A stretch of 64,000 nucleotides of DNA from contig CATKZP010000012.1 of the NCBI GenBank assembly GCA_949841355.1, positions 23,196-87,195 on the forward strand, in the 5' to 3' direction. The notes under the pieces are model-generated. The model was given only the letters and a program-made list of their open reading frames with translations, searched no databases and was not told where the DNA came from. Positions within the stretch are counted from its first letter, which is position 1. The number at the start of each line of letters is the position of its first letter. A program made the position numbers and the translations under genes. The stretch is from an uncultured Oscillospiraceae bacterium (GTDB taxonomy: Bacteria; Bacillota; Clostridia; Oscillospirales; Oscillospiraceae). Below, piece after piece: positions 1 to 7,985 of the stretch.

Positions 1-250
1 CCTCCCGGGACACCGGGGCCAGGTGGACTAGCAGCATGGTGGCGTCTCCAATATTTTCCGCTAAATGCCGGATGCTGCCCCGGAATTCCCGGATGCCCGA
101 GGCGCTGCACAGTCCCGAGGCGGAGTCCCGCTGTATGTCGAACCGGCGCACCTGGGTCTCGATCCCCTCTGCCGCCAGACGCTGGCACAGCTGGCGGTGG
201 AGCAGCTCGCTGGCTCCGGTGCCGTCATAGACGACCATAATCTTTTCCAA
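1..250 (-). CDS. Hypothetical protein, partial (C-terminus beyond left edge)
   Basis: About 83 N-terminal residues are visible, beginning MEKIMVVYDGTGASELLHRQ and running off the left edge. The TTG start lies directly after the TGA of the TRAP permease gene, with AGGAGG eight bases upstream. An ATG four codons later (at 238) is the alternative start. The N-terminus looks like the first strand and glycine turn of an alpha/beta fold, and the region around residue 60 is amphipathic. I do not recognise the family. Its position as last visible gene of the TAXI transporter operon suggests a role in metabolising or sensing the transported substrate, which is inference. Confidence 0.55.
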   Translation of the reverse strand, partial: MEKIMVVYDGTGASELLHRQLCQRLAAEGIETQVRRFDIQRDSASGLCSASGIREFRGSIRHLAENIGDATMLLVHLAPVSRE

Positions 251-2197
251 TCAGGTTCCCTCCTGTCTCTGCGGCGCACCGCCGGTCTGGGGCGGGGGAC
301 TCTTTCGGCCCAGCCGCCCGGAAAGGGCCTGCACCAGGGTGTACGCGGTGAACACCGCCAGCCCCGCGGCGTTGAGCGGCAGGGTGTCCAGCAGCATCAG
401 CACGCCCGCGGCGGCCAGCAGCCCGGACTCCCACCAGCTGATCTGAAAGCGGAAGAACCAGCGCTCGAAGGCCACACAGATGCTCAAAATGGCGGCGGTG
501 GTGAACAGCGTGGCCAGCGCCGAGTCCAGCAGCGTCCCCCCCTGGAACAAAAGCTCCGGCTTATAGGCGAACACAAAGGGGATGACCAGCGCCACAAACC
601 CCAGGCGCACCGCGTAGAAGCCCGTGCGGAAGGGCTTGCTCTGGGCAATAGATGCCGCGGCGTAGGTGGCCACGCACACCGGCGGGGTAATGAGGCCCAC
701 CACGGTGTAGTACAAAATGAACAGATGGGCGGCCAGGGGAGCTACCCCCATAGCGGTCATGGCCGGAGTAATCATCACGGCCATGATGATATAAATGACG
801 ATCAGATCCACCGCCACCCCCATGAGAATGCAGCACAGCGCGCACAGCACCAGCAGCACGAACAGGCTCCCACCGGACAGGGACAGGATGCCGGAGGACA
901 GGCGCAGGCCGATGGCCGTCATGTTCACCGACGCCATGATGATGCCCGCCAGGCAGGCCGCGGGCATGATGCCGGCCATGGACCGCCCGGCCCCCACAAA
1001 GGCCCGGTACACCCCCTGGGCGGGCTCCCGAACGGGCCGCTTCTGGATCACGCAGCTGTTGACGAAGTAGATGGCCGCCACCAGCAGGCACACTGCGAAG
1101 CCCACCCGCACCGCGTCCCACCCGAACTGGGCGAAGAGCACGATCATGGCGATGAGCGGCAGAGCGAAGGGCCAGCCGGCGCGCAGGGTGTCCTTCAAAT
1201 TGGGCACCTCGCTCTTGTCCAGCCCGCCCAGCCCCCGGCGGGCGGAGTAGAACGACACCTGCAAAAACACCGCCACGTAGTACAGCACCGCGGGGATAAT
1301 GGCGCAGCTGGCGATCTGCCAGTAGGGGATGCCCAGGTAGTCCGCCATGATGAAGGCCAGCACCCCCATCACCGGGGGCATCAGCGACCCGCCGGTGGAC
1401 GACACCGTCTCTACCGCCCCGGCGAACTCGGGGGCATATCCCTTGCGCTTCATCATGGGGATGGTAATGCTGCCGGTCGTCACCACATTGGCCACCGCCA
1501 CCCCTGAGATCATGCCGAACAGGCCGCTGCCGATGACCGACGCCTTGGCCGGTCCTCCGCTGCGCCCGCCCATGGCGGACAGGGAGAGGTTCAAGTAAAA
1601 GTCCCCGCCGCCGCTCACGTTGATAAGCTGGCCGAAGATGACGAACACGATGATGGTGGTGGAAAACACCTGCGCCCCGGCGGCGAAGAACCCCTGGGTG
1701 CCCAGATAGATGTCCCCGATGAGCCGGGGGAAGGACACCGGCGCGGCGAACAAAATCCCCGGCAGCCCCCCAGCGAACAGCGGATAGAGGAGAAACAGCG
1801 CTCCGCACGCCACCAGGGCGGGGCCGATGGCCCGGCGCACCCCCTCAAAGCACAGCAGAATCATGGCCACGCCCAGGCAGATCTCCAGGGTGCTGGGGGT
1901 GAGGGCGCTGTATAGAGTGTGCTCGAAGTTTGCCGCGTAGTAGAAGGTGGGGATCAGGCACAGCCCCGCCAGCACCCAGTCGTACCAGGGCACATGGTCC
2001 TGGCGGCATTTTTTGCTCACCGGGAACTGCAAAAACAGGATGGCCATAATCAGCCCCACGCTGATGGCCGGGTGGATGCCCCCGATGGGCAGATTCAGCC
2101 AGGAGAACAGCCCCGAGGCATAGAGAAGGTGGTAGATGATGACCAGCACCGAATAGACCTCCACAAAGGTCTTTGTCTTTCCGTGAAGCTCGCGCAT
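251..2197 (-). CDS. TRAP transporter fused permease, TAXI type (4TM/12TM)
   Basis: A 648-residue polytopic membrane protein with the DctQ-like and DctM-like parts fused, as is usual in TAXI-type TRAP systems. The DctM core signature is visible as GGDFYLNLSLSAMGGRSGGP, followed by glycine-rich helices (GSGLFGMISGVAVANV, STGGSLMPPVMGVLAF). It takes up a small organic acid or amino acid using an ion gradient, receiving substrate from the lipoprotein encoded just upstream. The ATG at 2197 has a purine-rich AAAGGGGGC site ahead of it. The gap to the binding-protein gene is 76 bases with no clear terminator, so the two are probably co-transcribed. The substrate cannot be read from sequence; glutamate-like dicarboxylates are common for TAXI systems. 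Confidence 0.93.
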   Translation of the reverse strand: MRELHGKTKTFVEVYSVLVIIYHLLYASGLFSWLNLPIGGIHPAISVGLIMAILFLQFPVSKKCRQDHVPWYDWVLAGLCLIPTFYYAANFEHTLYSALTPSTLEICLGVAMILLCFEGVRRAIGPALVACGALFLLYPLFAGGLPGILFAAPVSFPRLIGDIYLGTQGFFAAGAQVFSTTIIVFVIFGQLINVSGGGDFYLNLSLSAMGGRSGGPAKASVIGSGLFGMISGVAVANVVTTGSITIPMMKRKGYAPEFAGAVETVSSTGGSLMPPVMGVLAFIMADYLGIPYWQIASCAIIPAVLYYVAVFLQVSFYSARRGLGGLDKSEVPNLKDTLRAGWPFALPLIAMIVLFAQFGWDAVRVGFAVCLLVAAIYFVNSCVIQKRPVREPAQGVYRAFVGAGRSMAGIMPAACLAGIIMASVNMTAIGLRLSSGILSLSGGSLFVLLVLCALCCILMGVAVDLIVIYIIMAVMITPAMTAMGVAPLAAHLFILYYTVVGLITPPVCVATYAAASIAQSKPFRTGFYAVRLGFVALVIPFVFAYKPELLFQGGTLLDSALATLFTTAAILSICVAFERWFFRFQISWWESGLLAAAGVLMLLDTLPLNAAGLAVFTAYTLVQALSGRLGRKSPPPQTGGAPQRQEGT

Positions 2198-2273
2198 TGC
2201 GGATGATGCCCCCTTTCTCTCCCCGGGACGGGGACACCCGCAGGCGCCGCCCGTCCCGGGAAATCTGGTTTCG

Positions 2274-3365
2274 TTACTGCCTGCGCTCCCACTCCAGCAG
2301 GGCGGTGTTCTGGGCGTCCACCTCGTCGGTCCAGACCCCAGCCTCCTTATAATACTTCACCGCGCCGGGGTGGATGGGCGCGCCCACGGCGATGAGGGCC
2401 CGCTCCAGGCTCCAGTCCTCCATATACTGGGGATTCAGGGTGACGGCCTGATCGTGGTTTTCATACATGGCCTTGGTCAGGTCGTACACTACGTCCTCGG
2501 ACAGCCCCTCCCGCACATAGATGCCGAAGGGCACCGCCAGGGTGTCGCCGCCGGTGCTCAGGCCGAACTCCCCGCTGTCCACGCTGGAGGTGACGAAGCC
2601 CCAGCCGGGCAGCAGTTCGTTGAGCTTGGCCACCTCGTCGTTGGAGATGTTCACCGTATACATGGGCTTGGTGGTGGCGATGTCCTGAATCCAGGTGCTG
2701 GCCGTCCAATAGACCGCCACCGCCCGGCCCTCCTTCAGCCCCTGCTTGGCCTCATCGATGCTGCTGAAGCTCACGTCGGTGATCTTGTCGTAGTCCACTC
2801 CGGCAGCCTTGAGCAGGCTCTTGATCTGGATATCGCTCTCAGCGCCGGGCTGGGTGATATAGACCTTTTTCCCTTCCAGGTCCTTCAGCGTCTTGATGTC
2901 CGGGTCGGTGGTGAAGAAGCCGTAACGCATATCCCCGCCGGTGCAGATCTGCTGAATGGGCACCGGGGCCACTCCGTCCAGCTCCCAGGTGTCCCAGAAG
3001 GGGTCCTCCCCGGTGTAGGCGCCGTGGATGGCCCACACGGTGGTGATGGCCAGGTCCAGCTGGTCCAGCTTGAGCAGACGGAAGGCCGGACCGGTGACCT
3101 GCATGGGCTGCTGGGTCACGGTGTAGGGGCAGTGCTCGTTCCACACCGACGCCAGCGCCGCGCCCACCGCGTAGGTGGAGGTGCCCGCCTGCATGGTGCC
3201 AAAGGTGAGGGCCTGTCCGCCCGGCCCCGCAGGCTGCCCGGCGGAGGGGGCCGCACTGGGATTGGCCGGCTCTCCCGCTGGCGCGCAGGAGGCCAGCAGG
3301 GCCATGCCCAGACAGCAGCAGAGCAACAGGGCCAGCCATTTGCGCGCATGTTCGATTCTTTTCAT
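2274..3365 (-). CDS. TAXI family TRAP transporter solute-binding lipoprotein
   Basis: A 363-residue lipoprotein. The chosen ATG (3365) follows a good ribosome site (CAAGGAGG) and gives a clean signal peptide ending in the lipobox LLASC with lipidated Cys27, then a Gly/Pro/Ser-rich tether. The mature part begins with the TAXI-type FGTMQAGTSTYAVGAALASV, where the family has its GG.(T/S)G.Y motif, and continues as a two-lobe NMT1-like fold (KDLEGKKVYITQPGAESD). It captures substrate outside the cell for the fused permease downstream. Longer in-frame extensions upstream lack ribosome sites and would bury the signal peptide. A divergent GntR regulator suggests substrate-responsive control. Confidence 0.93.
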   Translation of the reverse strand: MKRIEHARKWLALLLCCCLGMALLASCAPAGEPANPSAAPSAGQPAGPGGQALTFGTMQAGTSTYAVGAALASVWNEHCPYTVTQQPMQVTGPAFRLLKLDQLDLAITTVWAIHGAYTGEDPFWDTWELDGVAPVPIQQICTGGDMRYGFFTTDPDIKTLKDLEGKKVYITQPGAESDIQIKSLLKAAGVDYDKITDVSFSSIDEAKQGLKEGRAVAVYWTASTWIQDIATTKPMYTVNISNDEVAKLNELLPGWGFVTSSVDSGEFGLSTGGDTLAVPFGIYVREGLSEDVVYDLTKAMYENHDQAVTLNPQYMEDWSLERALIAVGAPIHPGAVKYYKEAGVWTDEVDAQNTALLEWERRQ

Positions 3366-3433
3366 AACAGTTCCTCCTTGTATATTTTTCTGGTTTTCTT
3401 GCGGGCACAGCACTCTTCTCCGCGCCTTCTGCA

Positions 3434-3455
3434 TATAACATTATATAATGTTATA
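3434..3455. promoter_or_regulatory. 22-bp perfect palindrome, candidate GntR operator
   Basis: The half-site TATAACATTAT is followed directly by its exact reverse complement, with no spacer. It overlaps the -10 element of the TAXI transporter promoter and lies between that operon and the divergent GntR regulator. An operator here would block transporter transcription. GntR/HutC family proteins bind short AT-containing palindromes, so the placement fits. The assignment to this regulator is inference. Confidence 0.6.
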
Positions 3456-3468
3456 ATATATTGTGCAA
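3440..3468 (-). promoter_or_regulatory. Sigma-A promoter of the TAXI transporter operon
   Basis: On the minus strand a TTGCAC -35 (3468-3463) and a TATAAT -10 (3445-3440) are separated by 17 bases. Transcription would start near 3433, giving a leader of about 70 bases before the lipoprotein start. Confidence 0.7.
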
Positions 3469-3533
3469 TTGCCAATTAAGCCAAAAACCGCCCCCCTGAC
3501 TTGTAAAAAACGACGAAAAAGGGCGGCAGGCAG

Positions 3534-3563
3534 TTGACAACAAAGTCCGCGCTGCGATACTAT
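3534..3563 (+). promoter_or_regulatory. Sigma-A promoter of the GntR regulator
   Basis: TTGACA (3534-3539) and TACTAT (3558-3563) with an 18-base spacer, about 65 bases before the chosen start codon of the regulator. Confidence 0.6.
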
Positions 3564-3628
3564 AAGAAATAAGAAGCTGTGGGAATGTGGAGCGAAATTC
3601 CGATCACCTATCGATTGGGGAGAAGCAT

Positions 3629-4336
3629 ATGCTGAACAACAGTGACGTGACCCCGCTGTACCGCCAGATGGAGACCATATTGGAGCAAAAAATCGCCCGG
3701 GGCGAGTATCAGCCGGGCCAGCGGCTGCCCAGCGAGAAGGAGCTGGCGGAGCAGTTCGGCGTCAGCGTCATCACAGTGAAAAAGGCGCTGTCCAGCCTAG
3801 CGGAGCGGGGGCTGGTGGTGCGCAAGCAGGGCAAGGGCACCTTTGTCACCACCCCCAAGCACACCCGGGACCTGCGGCACATCATCAGCTTCTCCGAGGC
3901 CTGCCAGATGAACGGCACCCAGCCCGGCGGCCGCGTGCTGGAGCAGACGCTGACGCCCTCCACCGAGGAACTGCGCCGCAAGCTGCAATGCGGTGACAGC
4001 CAACTGGTGCTCATCACCCGCCTGCGCTCGGTAGACGGAGTGCCCATGGCGGTGGAACAGAACTGGATGCCCCTGTCCTACCGCTTTCTGCTGGACACGG
4101 ACCTGGAAAACCGCTCCCTGTTCGAAACCATCTACGCCAACCGGCAGGTGGAGCTGGCCTCCGCCCGGCGCACCATCGACATCTGCTACGCCTCTCCCAA
4201 GGCGGCCCGGCTGCTGGAGGTCCAGCGGGGGCTGCCCTTGCTGCTGGTGCAGAGCATCGTCTACGACCAGGACGGCAGGCCCGTTTTCGTGGGCACCCAG
4301 ACCATCAACGCGGAGCGCTTCACTCTTATCGTATAG
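3629..4336 (+). CDS. GntR family transcriptional regulator (HutC/UTRA type)
   Basis: 235 residues. The N-terminal winged helix (about residues 5-75) shows the family pattern PLYRQ...I..GEYQPGQRLPSEKELAEQFGVS followed by VKKALSSLAERGLV and GKGTFV. The rest is a UTRA effector domain ending in GTQTINAERFTLIV. The ATG at 3629 is preferred over a GTG 14 codons upstream because GGGGAG lies just before it and the shorter form begins at the usual place for the family. It is divergent from the TAXI transporter and is probably its ligand-responsive repressor, acting at the palindrome between them. Confidence 0.9.
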   Translation: MLNNSDVTPLYRQMETILEQKIARGEYQPGQRLPSEKELAEQFGVSVITVKKALSSLAERGLVVRKQGKGTFVTTPKHTRDLRHIISFSEACQMNGTQPGGRVLEQTLTPSTEELRRKLQCGDSQLVLITRLRSVDGVPMAVEQNWMPLSYRFLLDTDLENRSLFETIYANRQVELASARRTIDICYASPKAARLLEVQRGLPLLLVQSIVYDQDGRPVFVGTQTINAERFTLIV

Positions 4337-4387
4337 GCAGATGCGTCCGCACCCTGTGACAGTATGCCCGCATGCGCCCACAAATCC

Positions 4388-4424
4388 AAGGTTCCGCCCC
4401 AGTTTGAACGGAGCGGAACCTTTT
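4388..4424 (+). terminator. Intrinsic terminator after the GntR gene
   Basis: Ten-base perfect stem (AAGGTTCCGC with its complement at 4413-4422) followed by TTTT. Confidence 0.75.
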
Positions 4425-4533
4425 CATTCCATGTCCCCAACCTCTGGCGCGGCGACATAATAAAATTTAGGAGAAGAGCCGTTAAAATATTTCACAACGT
4501 CAAAGACGATACGGCGTAGCGGGAGGTGAGCGG

Positions 4534-5019
4534 GTGGAGCACTGCGAGCCATGGAAAGAGACGGTGGAAAAACTATATAAAGAGATGTATCCGGCCCTCC
4601 ATGCCTACGCCCTGCGGGTGATGGATGACAGCGCTCTGGCCGAGGAGGCCATCCAGGACGCCTTCTGCATCGCCTGCTGCCGTCGGGATCAATTTCTGTC
4701 CAGCCCTAATCCCCAGGGGTGGATCATGCTCACCCTCAAGCACGTCATGCAGAACACGCTGCGGGCCCAGGCCAAGCTGAGGGTTCTGCTCGCCCTGGAC
4801 GCCGGGGCGGAGCTGCCTGCTGGGGGACCGGAGCTCATCAGCGTGGATCTGCTCTTCAACGATGTGTCGGACAGCGAGGACTTTCGCCTGCTCAAGCGCA
4901 TCGCCCTGGATCGCTGCACCATGCTGGAGCTGGCCGAGGATCTGGGCGTGTCGGTGGAGGCCTGCAAAAAGCGGGTGCAGCGGGCCAGAAAACGGCTGCA
5001 AAAAAAGCTTAAGCTGTGA
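4534..5019 (+). CDS. RNA polymerase sigma-70 family ECF-type sigma factor
   Basis: 161 residues, the size of a minimal two-domain sigma factor. Region 2 lies about residues 10-75 (LYKEMYPALHAYALRVM, then AEEAIQDAFCIA). Region 4 lies about 105-158 and ends in the helix-turn-helix CTMLELAEDLGVSVEACKKR followed by VQRARKRLQKKL. The GTG start follows GGGAGGTGA at good spacing. It directs polymerase to a small regulon and probably autoregulates. The next gene, 31 bases on, is a membrane protein with a cytoplasmic N-terminus and an outer DUF4367 domain, which is the usual arrangement for a cognate anti-sigma factor, though no zinc-binding HxxxCxxC motif is visible in it. Confidence 0.88.
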   Translation: MEHCEPWKETVEKLYKEMYPALHAYALRVMDDSALAEEAIQDAFCIACCRRDQFLSSPNPQGWIMLTLKHVMQNTLRAQAKLRVLLALDAGAELPAGGPELISVDLLFNDVSDSEDFRLLKRIALDRCTMLELAEDLGVSVEACKKRVQRARKRLQKKLKL

Positions 5020-5050
5020 GGAATCTTCAAGCATGAAAGGAGGGACCTGC

Positions 5051-5962
5051 GTGTCAGAGCAAACACATCCCAGCGAGGAGACCCGCGCCGCCATGGAGCA
5101 GATGAGCACCAGCCGTCTGGAGGAGCTGCTCCTCCAGGATTTCCGCGCCCCGGAGGGCGGGGCGAAGAACATGGCCGTACTCTATCAGGCGGCCCAGGTG
5201 CTGGCCAGCCGGAAGCCGTGTCCCTCCTTCGCCGCCGGCCGGGCATGGGAGAGCTTCCAGAAAAACTACCTCCCTTTTGCGCAAAGCGCCCCGCCGTATA
5301 GGGCCTATGATGACGGCGGTAAGCCGTCATCGGACGCCGCAGGCGCGCGGCGTCCCGCTTCCTGGCGCGGACGTGCACTGCGCACGGCAATAGCCGCCGC
5401 CGCGCTGGCCCTCACCCTGTTCTCCCTGTGCGTCGCCGCCGCAGCCAGCGGGTTCAATTTGTGGCGGCATCTGGCCCGGTGGACGGACGAGATCATGGAG
5501 CTCACCCCGCCCCAAGCCGTCACGGCGGTCGAGGACCATATCCGCATTCCGGAGGTCTCCAAGGAATACGGCACCATTCAGGAGGCGGTCACCGACTTCG
5601 GACTAGCGCGGCCCGTGGTCCCCCAGTGGCTCCCGGACGGCTTCCAGCAGGTGGAGCTGGTCGTGGACACCGGCCTCCCTTATTTAATCATTTTCCAGGC
5701 AGCTTACCAGATGGATGAGGACGTAATCATCGTGTTTGTGTCCATACACCTGCCGAAAGAGGATGGGAGCTTCGGCGGCTACGGCCACTTTCAAAAGGAC
5801 GAGGGGGACCCCATCCCCTATGAGTCCGGGGGCATCACCCATCTGCTGTCCACCAACGCCGGCCGGTCCGTGGCCCTCTGGGCCAACGGTCCGGCGGAGT
5901 GCGCCGTCAGCGGAGATATCACCATGGAGGAACTCCAGAAAATAATTGATTCCATTTATTGA
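5051..5962 (+). CDS. DUF4367 membrane protein, probable anti-sigma factor
   Basis: 303 residues. GTG start preceded by AAAGGAGGGAC. A cytoplasmic N-terminal part of about 110 residues contains an acidic helix (MSTSRLEELLLQDF). One membrane helix follows (ALRTAIAAAALALTLFSLCV, about residues 115-140). The exported C-terminal region matches DUF4367: WLPDGFQQVEL, a beta-rich middle, and a terminal helix GDITMEELQKIIDSIY. Location right after an ECF sigma gene points to sigma sequestration with external sensing. That role is inferred from context; the canonical zinc anti-sigma motif is absent. The gene is followed 16 bases later by another membrane protein gene. Confidence 0.75.
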   Translation: MSEQTHPSEETRAAMEQMSTSRLEELLLQDFRAPEGGAKNMAVLYQAAQVLASRKPCPSFAAGRAWESFQKNYLPFAQSAPPYRAYDDGGKPSSDAAGARRPASWRGRALRTAIAAAALALTLFSLCVAAAASGFNLWRHLARWTDEIMELTPPQAVTAVEDHIRIPEVSKEYGTIQEAVTDFGLARPVVPQWLPDGFQQVELVVDTGLPYLIIFQAAYQMDEDVIIVFVSIHLPKEDGSFGGYGHFQKDEGDPIPYESGGITHLLSTNAGRSVALWANGPAECAVSGDITMEELQKIIDSIY

Positions 5963-5978
5963 GCAGGAGGTTGTAAAC

Positions 5979-7784
5979 ATGGAAGAACAGCAAAAAAAGA
6001 GGCCGGAAAATATACCGGCCGGCATCGTCGGCGCCTTTCTGGGCACGCTGCTGGGCGTAGTGTGCACCGTGGTCATCGGGCAGCTGGGCTATGTGGCGTC
6101 CGTATCCGGCCTCATCATGGCGGTGGGGGCGCTGAAGGGCTATGAGCTGCTGGGCGGCCGGCTGAGCAAAAAGGGTGCGGTGATCTCGTCCCTCCTCATT
6201 CTGGTCATGACCTGGCTGGCCCACCGGCTCACCTGGGCCATCGCCCTGTCCACCGCCTCCGGCTTGGGCGTGTTTGAGAGCTTCCAGACCATCCCCGAGC
6301 TGCTGGACGCCGGACTGCTGGAGGGCCCCGCCTACTGGGGCGACCTGGTCATGCTTTACCTGTTCACCCTGCTTGGGGCGGTCCCCACCATCATCGGGGG
6401 ATTGCGCAGCGCCGACCTGCCCGACCTGCCCCAGGGCACGGCTGCCTCCCCACAGGACGGCGGGCTGCCCGAGCTCACCCTCTACCCCGGCAGCGTGGCC
6501 TGGATGCGGCCCCTGCGGCTGAGCGCGGCGGGCGCGGCCTTCGTGGGGCTGATCCCGGGGCTCATCCTTCTTCTTGTCAGCATTTCCGGCAGCGATATCG
6601 TGATGGGCCTGGCCGCCATTGGCTGCATTGTGTCCGGCTTTATTATTCTCTGCTTCGCCATGCCCTGCATCCAGCTGTGCTACCGCTCCATGAACCTGAT
6701 GGTGCGCAGCGGCGGCACGGTGTGGCAGGTCACCCTGCCCATGCTGAACAACGCCGATACATACCGCTTCACCAAGCGCACCGGGGCCGTCCGGGCCATC
6801 CGGTGGGAGATTTTGACCGATGAGGAGCGGCAGCAGCTCAAGGTGTCCATCCAGCGGGCCATCGCCCTGCTCACCAGCGGCCAGGTGATGCCGGGCAGCG
6901 CTCTGAGCGCGGCGGTGATGCCCCTGCCCGGCCTGCGCATCCGCAAAGAGACCCGCTGGGCCTGGAAGGGGACCTATTCCGGCCGGGACGGCAGGGAGAA
7001 GCGGATCACCCTCCCCAAGGCCTACGCGGATTTCTCTCCCGACCCGGAGATGGAGCCTGCCCGGCAGCCCGTTCCCGTCCACTGGGGACTGCTGGCCGCC
7101 GCCGCGGCGCTGACGGCGGTTCTGGCCCTGACCGGCGCCGGTCTGGGTTATCTGGCAGACGGCGGCGGACGCCGGAACCCCGGCCCTGACCCCACCCCCT
7201 CCCCTTCCAGCCTCCAGCCAACCGCCTCTCCCGCGCTCCCCGAGCTTGACCCCCAGGACCTGTTCCACGTGGCGGAGGAGCTGGGGTATGAATTCACCGC
7301 CGTGGGCTATATCCAGGCCCCGGAGGAGCTGTTCGGCCCCGACGCCTTCCTGGACGCCCACGTGCCATACAGCCAATCCCCCGCCTACCTGGACGACGGC
7401 CATACCATCCGTTCCGCCGCCCACGGCATGGAGGTGACTGTCACCATCGCCCTGTCCGAGGGGGACGCCAGGGACGTGGTGGACGAGGCCTACGCGCTGA
7501 TGGTGTCCTCCGGGCTGGACATCTACGAGGAGGGCGTCCAGGAAACCCACTACTTCGATGAATACGACATCGCCGTCAAGCAGGTGTCCTATTTTGAGCA
7601 GGACCGCACTCTGGTGCGGGTGGCGGTCCTCTACGCCGACTACAAGCAGGACGGCTGCTACCTCTCGGCGTCCATCGTCTACCAGCCCGAGCTTATGGAC
7701 GGGGATTACCCCGCCCTGCTGGCGGAGCTCAGCGACGCCTACAGTCTGACTCTGCCGGATATCCCGCCTATGGACGAGGTATAA
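5979..7784 (+). CDS. Multi-pass membrane protein with exported C-terminal domain
   Basis: 601 residues, unrecognised family. ATG chosen because GCAGGAGG sits nine bases before it. The first 240 or so residues contain about seven hydrophobic helices, including GIVGAFLGTLLGVVCTVVIG and AAFVGLIPGLILLLVSIS. A soluble stretch of about 120 residues follows, then another helix (HWGLLAAAAALTAVLALTGA), a Pro/Ser/Thr tether (PDPTPSPSSLQPTASPALP) and an acidic C-terminal domain of about 180 residues. Third gene of the sigma-factor operon, so it may be a sensor or a regulon product. The pattern of membrane core plus tethered acidic domain suggests an envelope-stress or surface role, but no function can be assigned. 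Confidence 0.7.
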   Translation: MEEQQKKRPENIPAGIVGAFLGTLLGVVCTVVIGQLGYVASVSGLIMAVGALKGYELLGGRLSKKGAVISSLLILVMTWLAHRLTWAIALSTASGLGVFESFQTIPELLDAGLLEGPAYWGDLVMLYLFTLLGAVPTIIGGLRSADLPDLPQGTAASPQDGGLPELTLYPGSVAWMRPLRLSAAGAAFVGLIPGLILLLVSISGSDIVMGLAAIGCIVSGFIILCFAMPCIQLCYRSMNLMVRSGGTVWQVTLPMLNNADTYRFTKRTGAVRAIRWEILTDEERQQLKVSIQRAIALLTSGQVMPGSALSAAVMPLPGLRIRKETRWAWKGTYSGRDGREKRITLPKAYADFSPDPEMEPARQPVPVHWGLLAAAAALTAVLALTGAGLGYLADGGGRRNPGPDPTPSPSSLQPTASPALPELDPQDLFHVAEELGYEFTAVGYIQAPEELFGPDAFLDAHVPYSQSPAYLDDGHTIRSAAHGMEVTVTIALSEGDARDVVDEAYALMVSSGLDIYEEGVQETHYFDEYDIAVKQVSYFEQDRTLVRVAVLYADYKQDGCYLSASIVYQPELMDGDYPALLAELSDAYSLTLPDIPPMDEV

Positions 7785-7803
7785 TGGTCCCACTGTTTCA
7801 AAG

Positions 7804-7838
7804 CGCCGCCCTCCTTTTTCGGAGGGCGGCGTTCTTTT
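7804..7838 (+). terminator. Intrinsic terminator of the sigma-factor operon
   Basis: GC-rich stem CGCCGCCCTCC / GGAGGGCGGCG (7804-7814 and 7821-7831) followed by a T-rich tract. Confidence 0.85.
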
Positions 7839-7985
7839 CGCCGTCTGCGGCAGTCTTGAAATTCCGGCCAAAAACTGCTATACTGGGTCATTAAAGGTCA
7901 GACGGCCGCGCGGACCTATCCGGCGCTCCCCGGTCCTGCGCCTGCCTCCAGGGCCCTTGACCTCACTCACTTAGGCGGTGATTTC

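Noticed and set aside
4495..4530. Possible ECF-type autoregulatory promoter (CACAAC and CGTA elements) before the sigma gene
   Set aside because: Elements are too short and degenerate to claim without a regulon comparison.
5919..7871. Long open frame on the minus strand, antisense to the polytopic membrane protein gene
   Set aside because: High GC at third positions leaves long antisense frames open. It is rich in Gly, His and Gln repeats, has no domain pattern, and a convincing gene with ribosome site occupies the plus strand.
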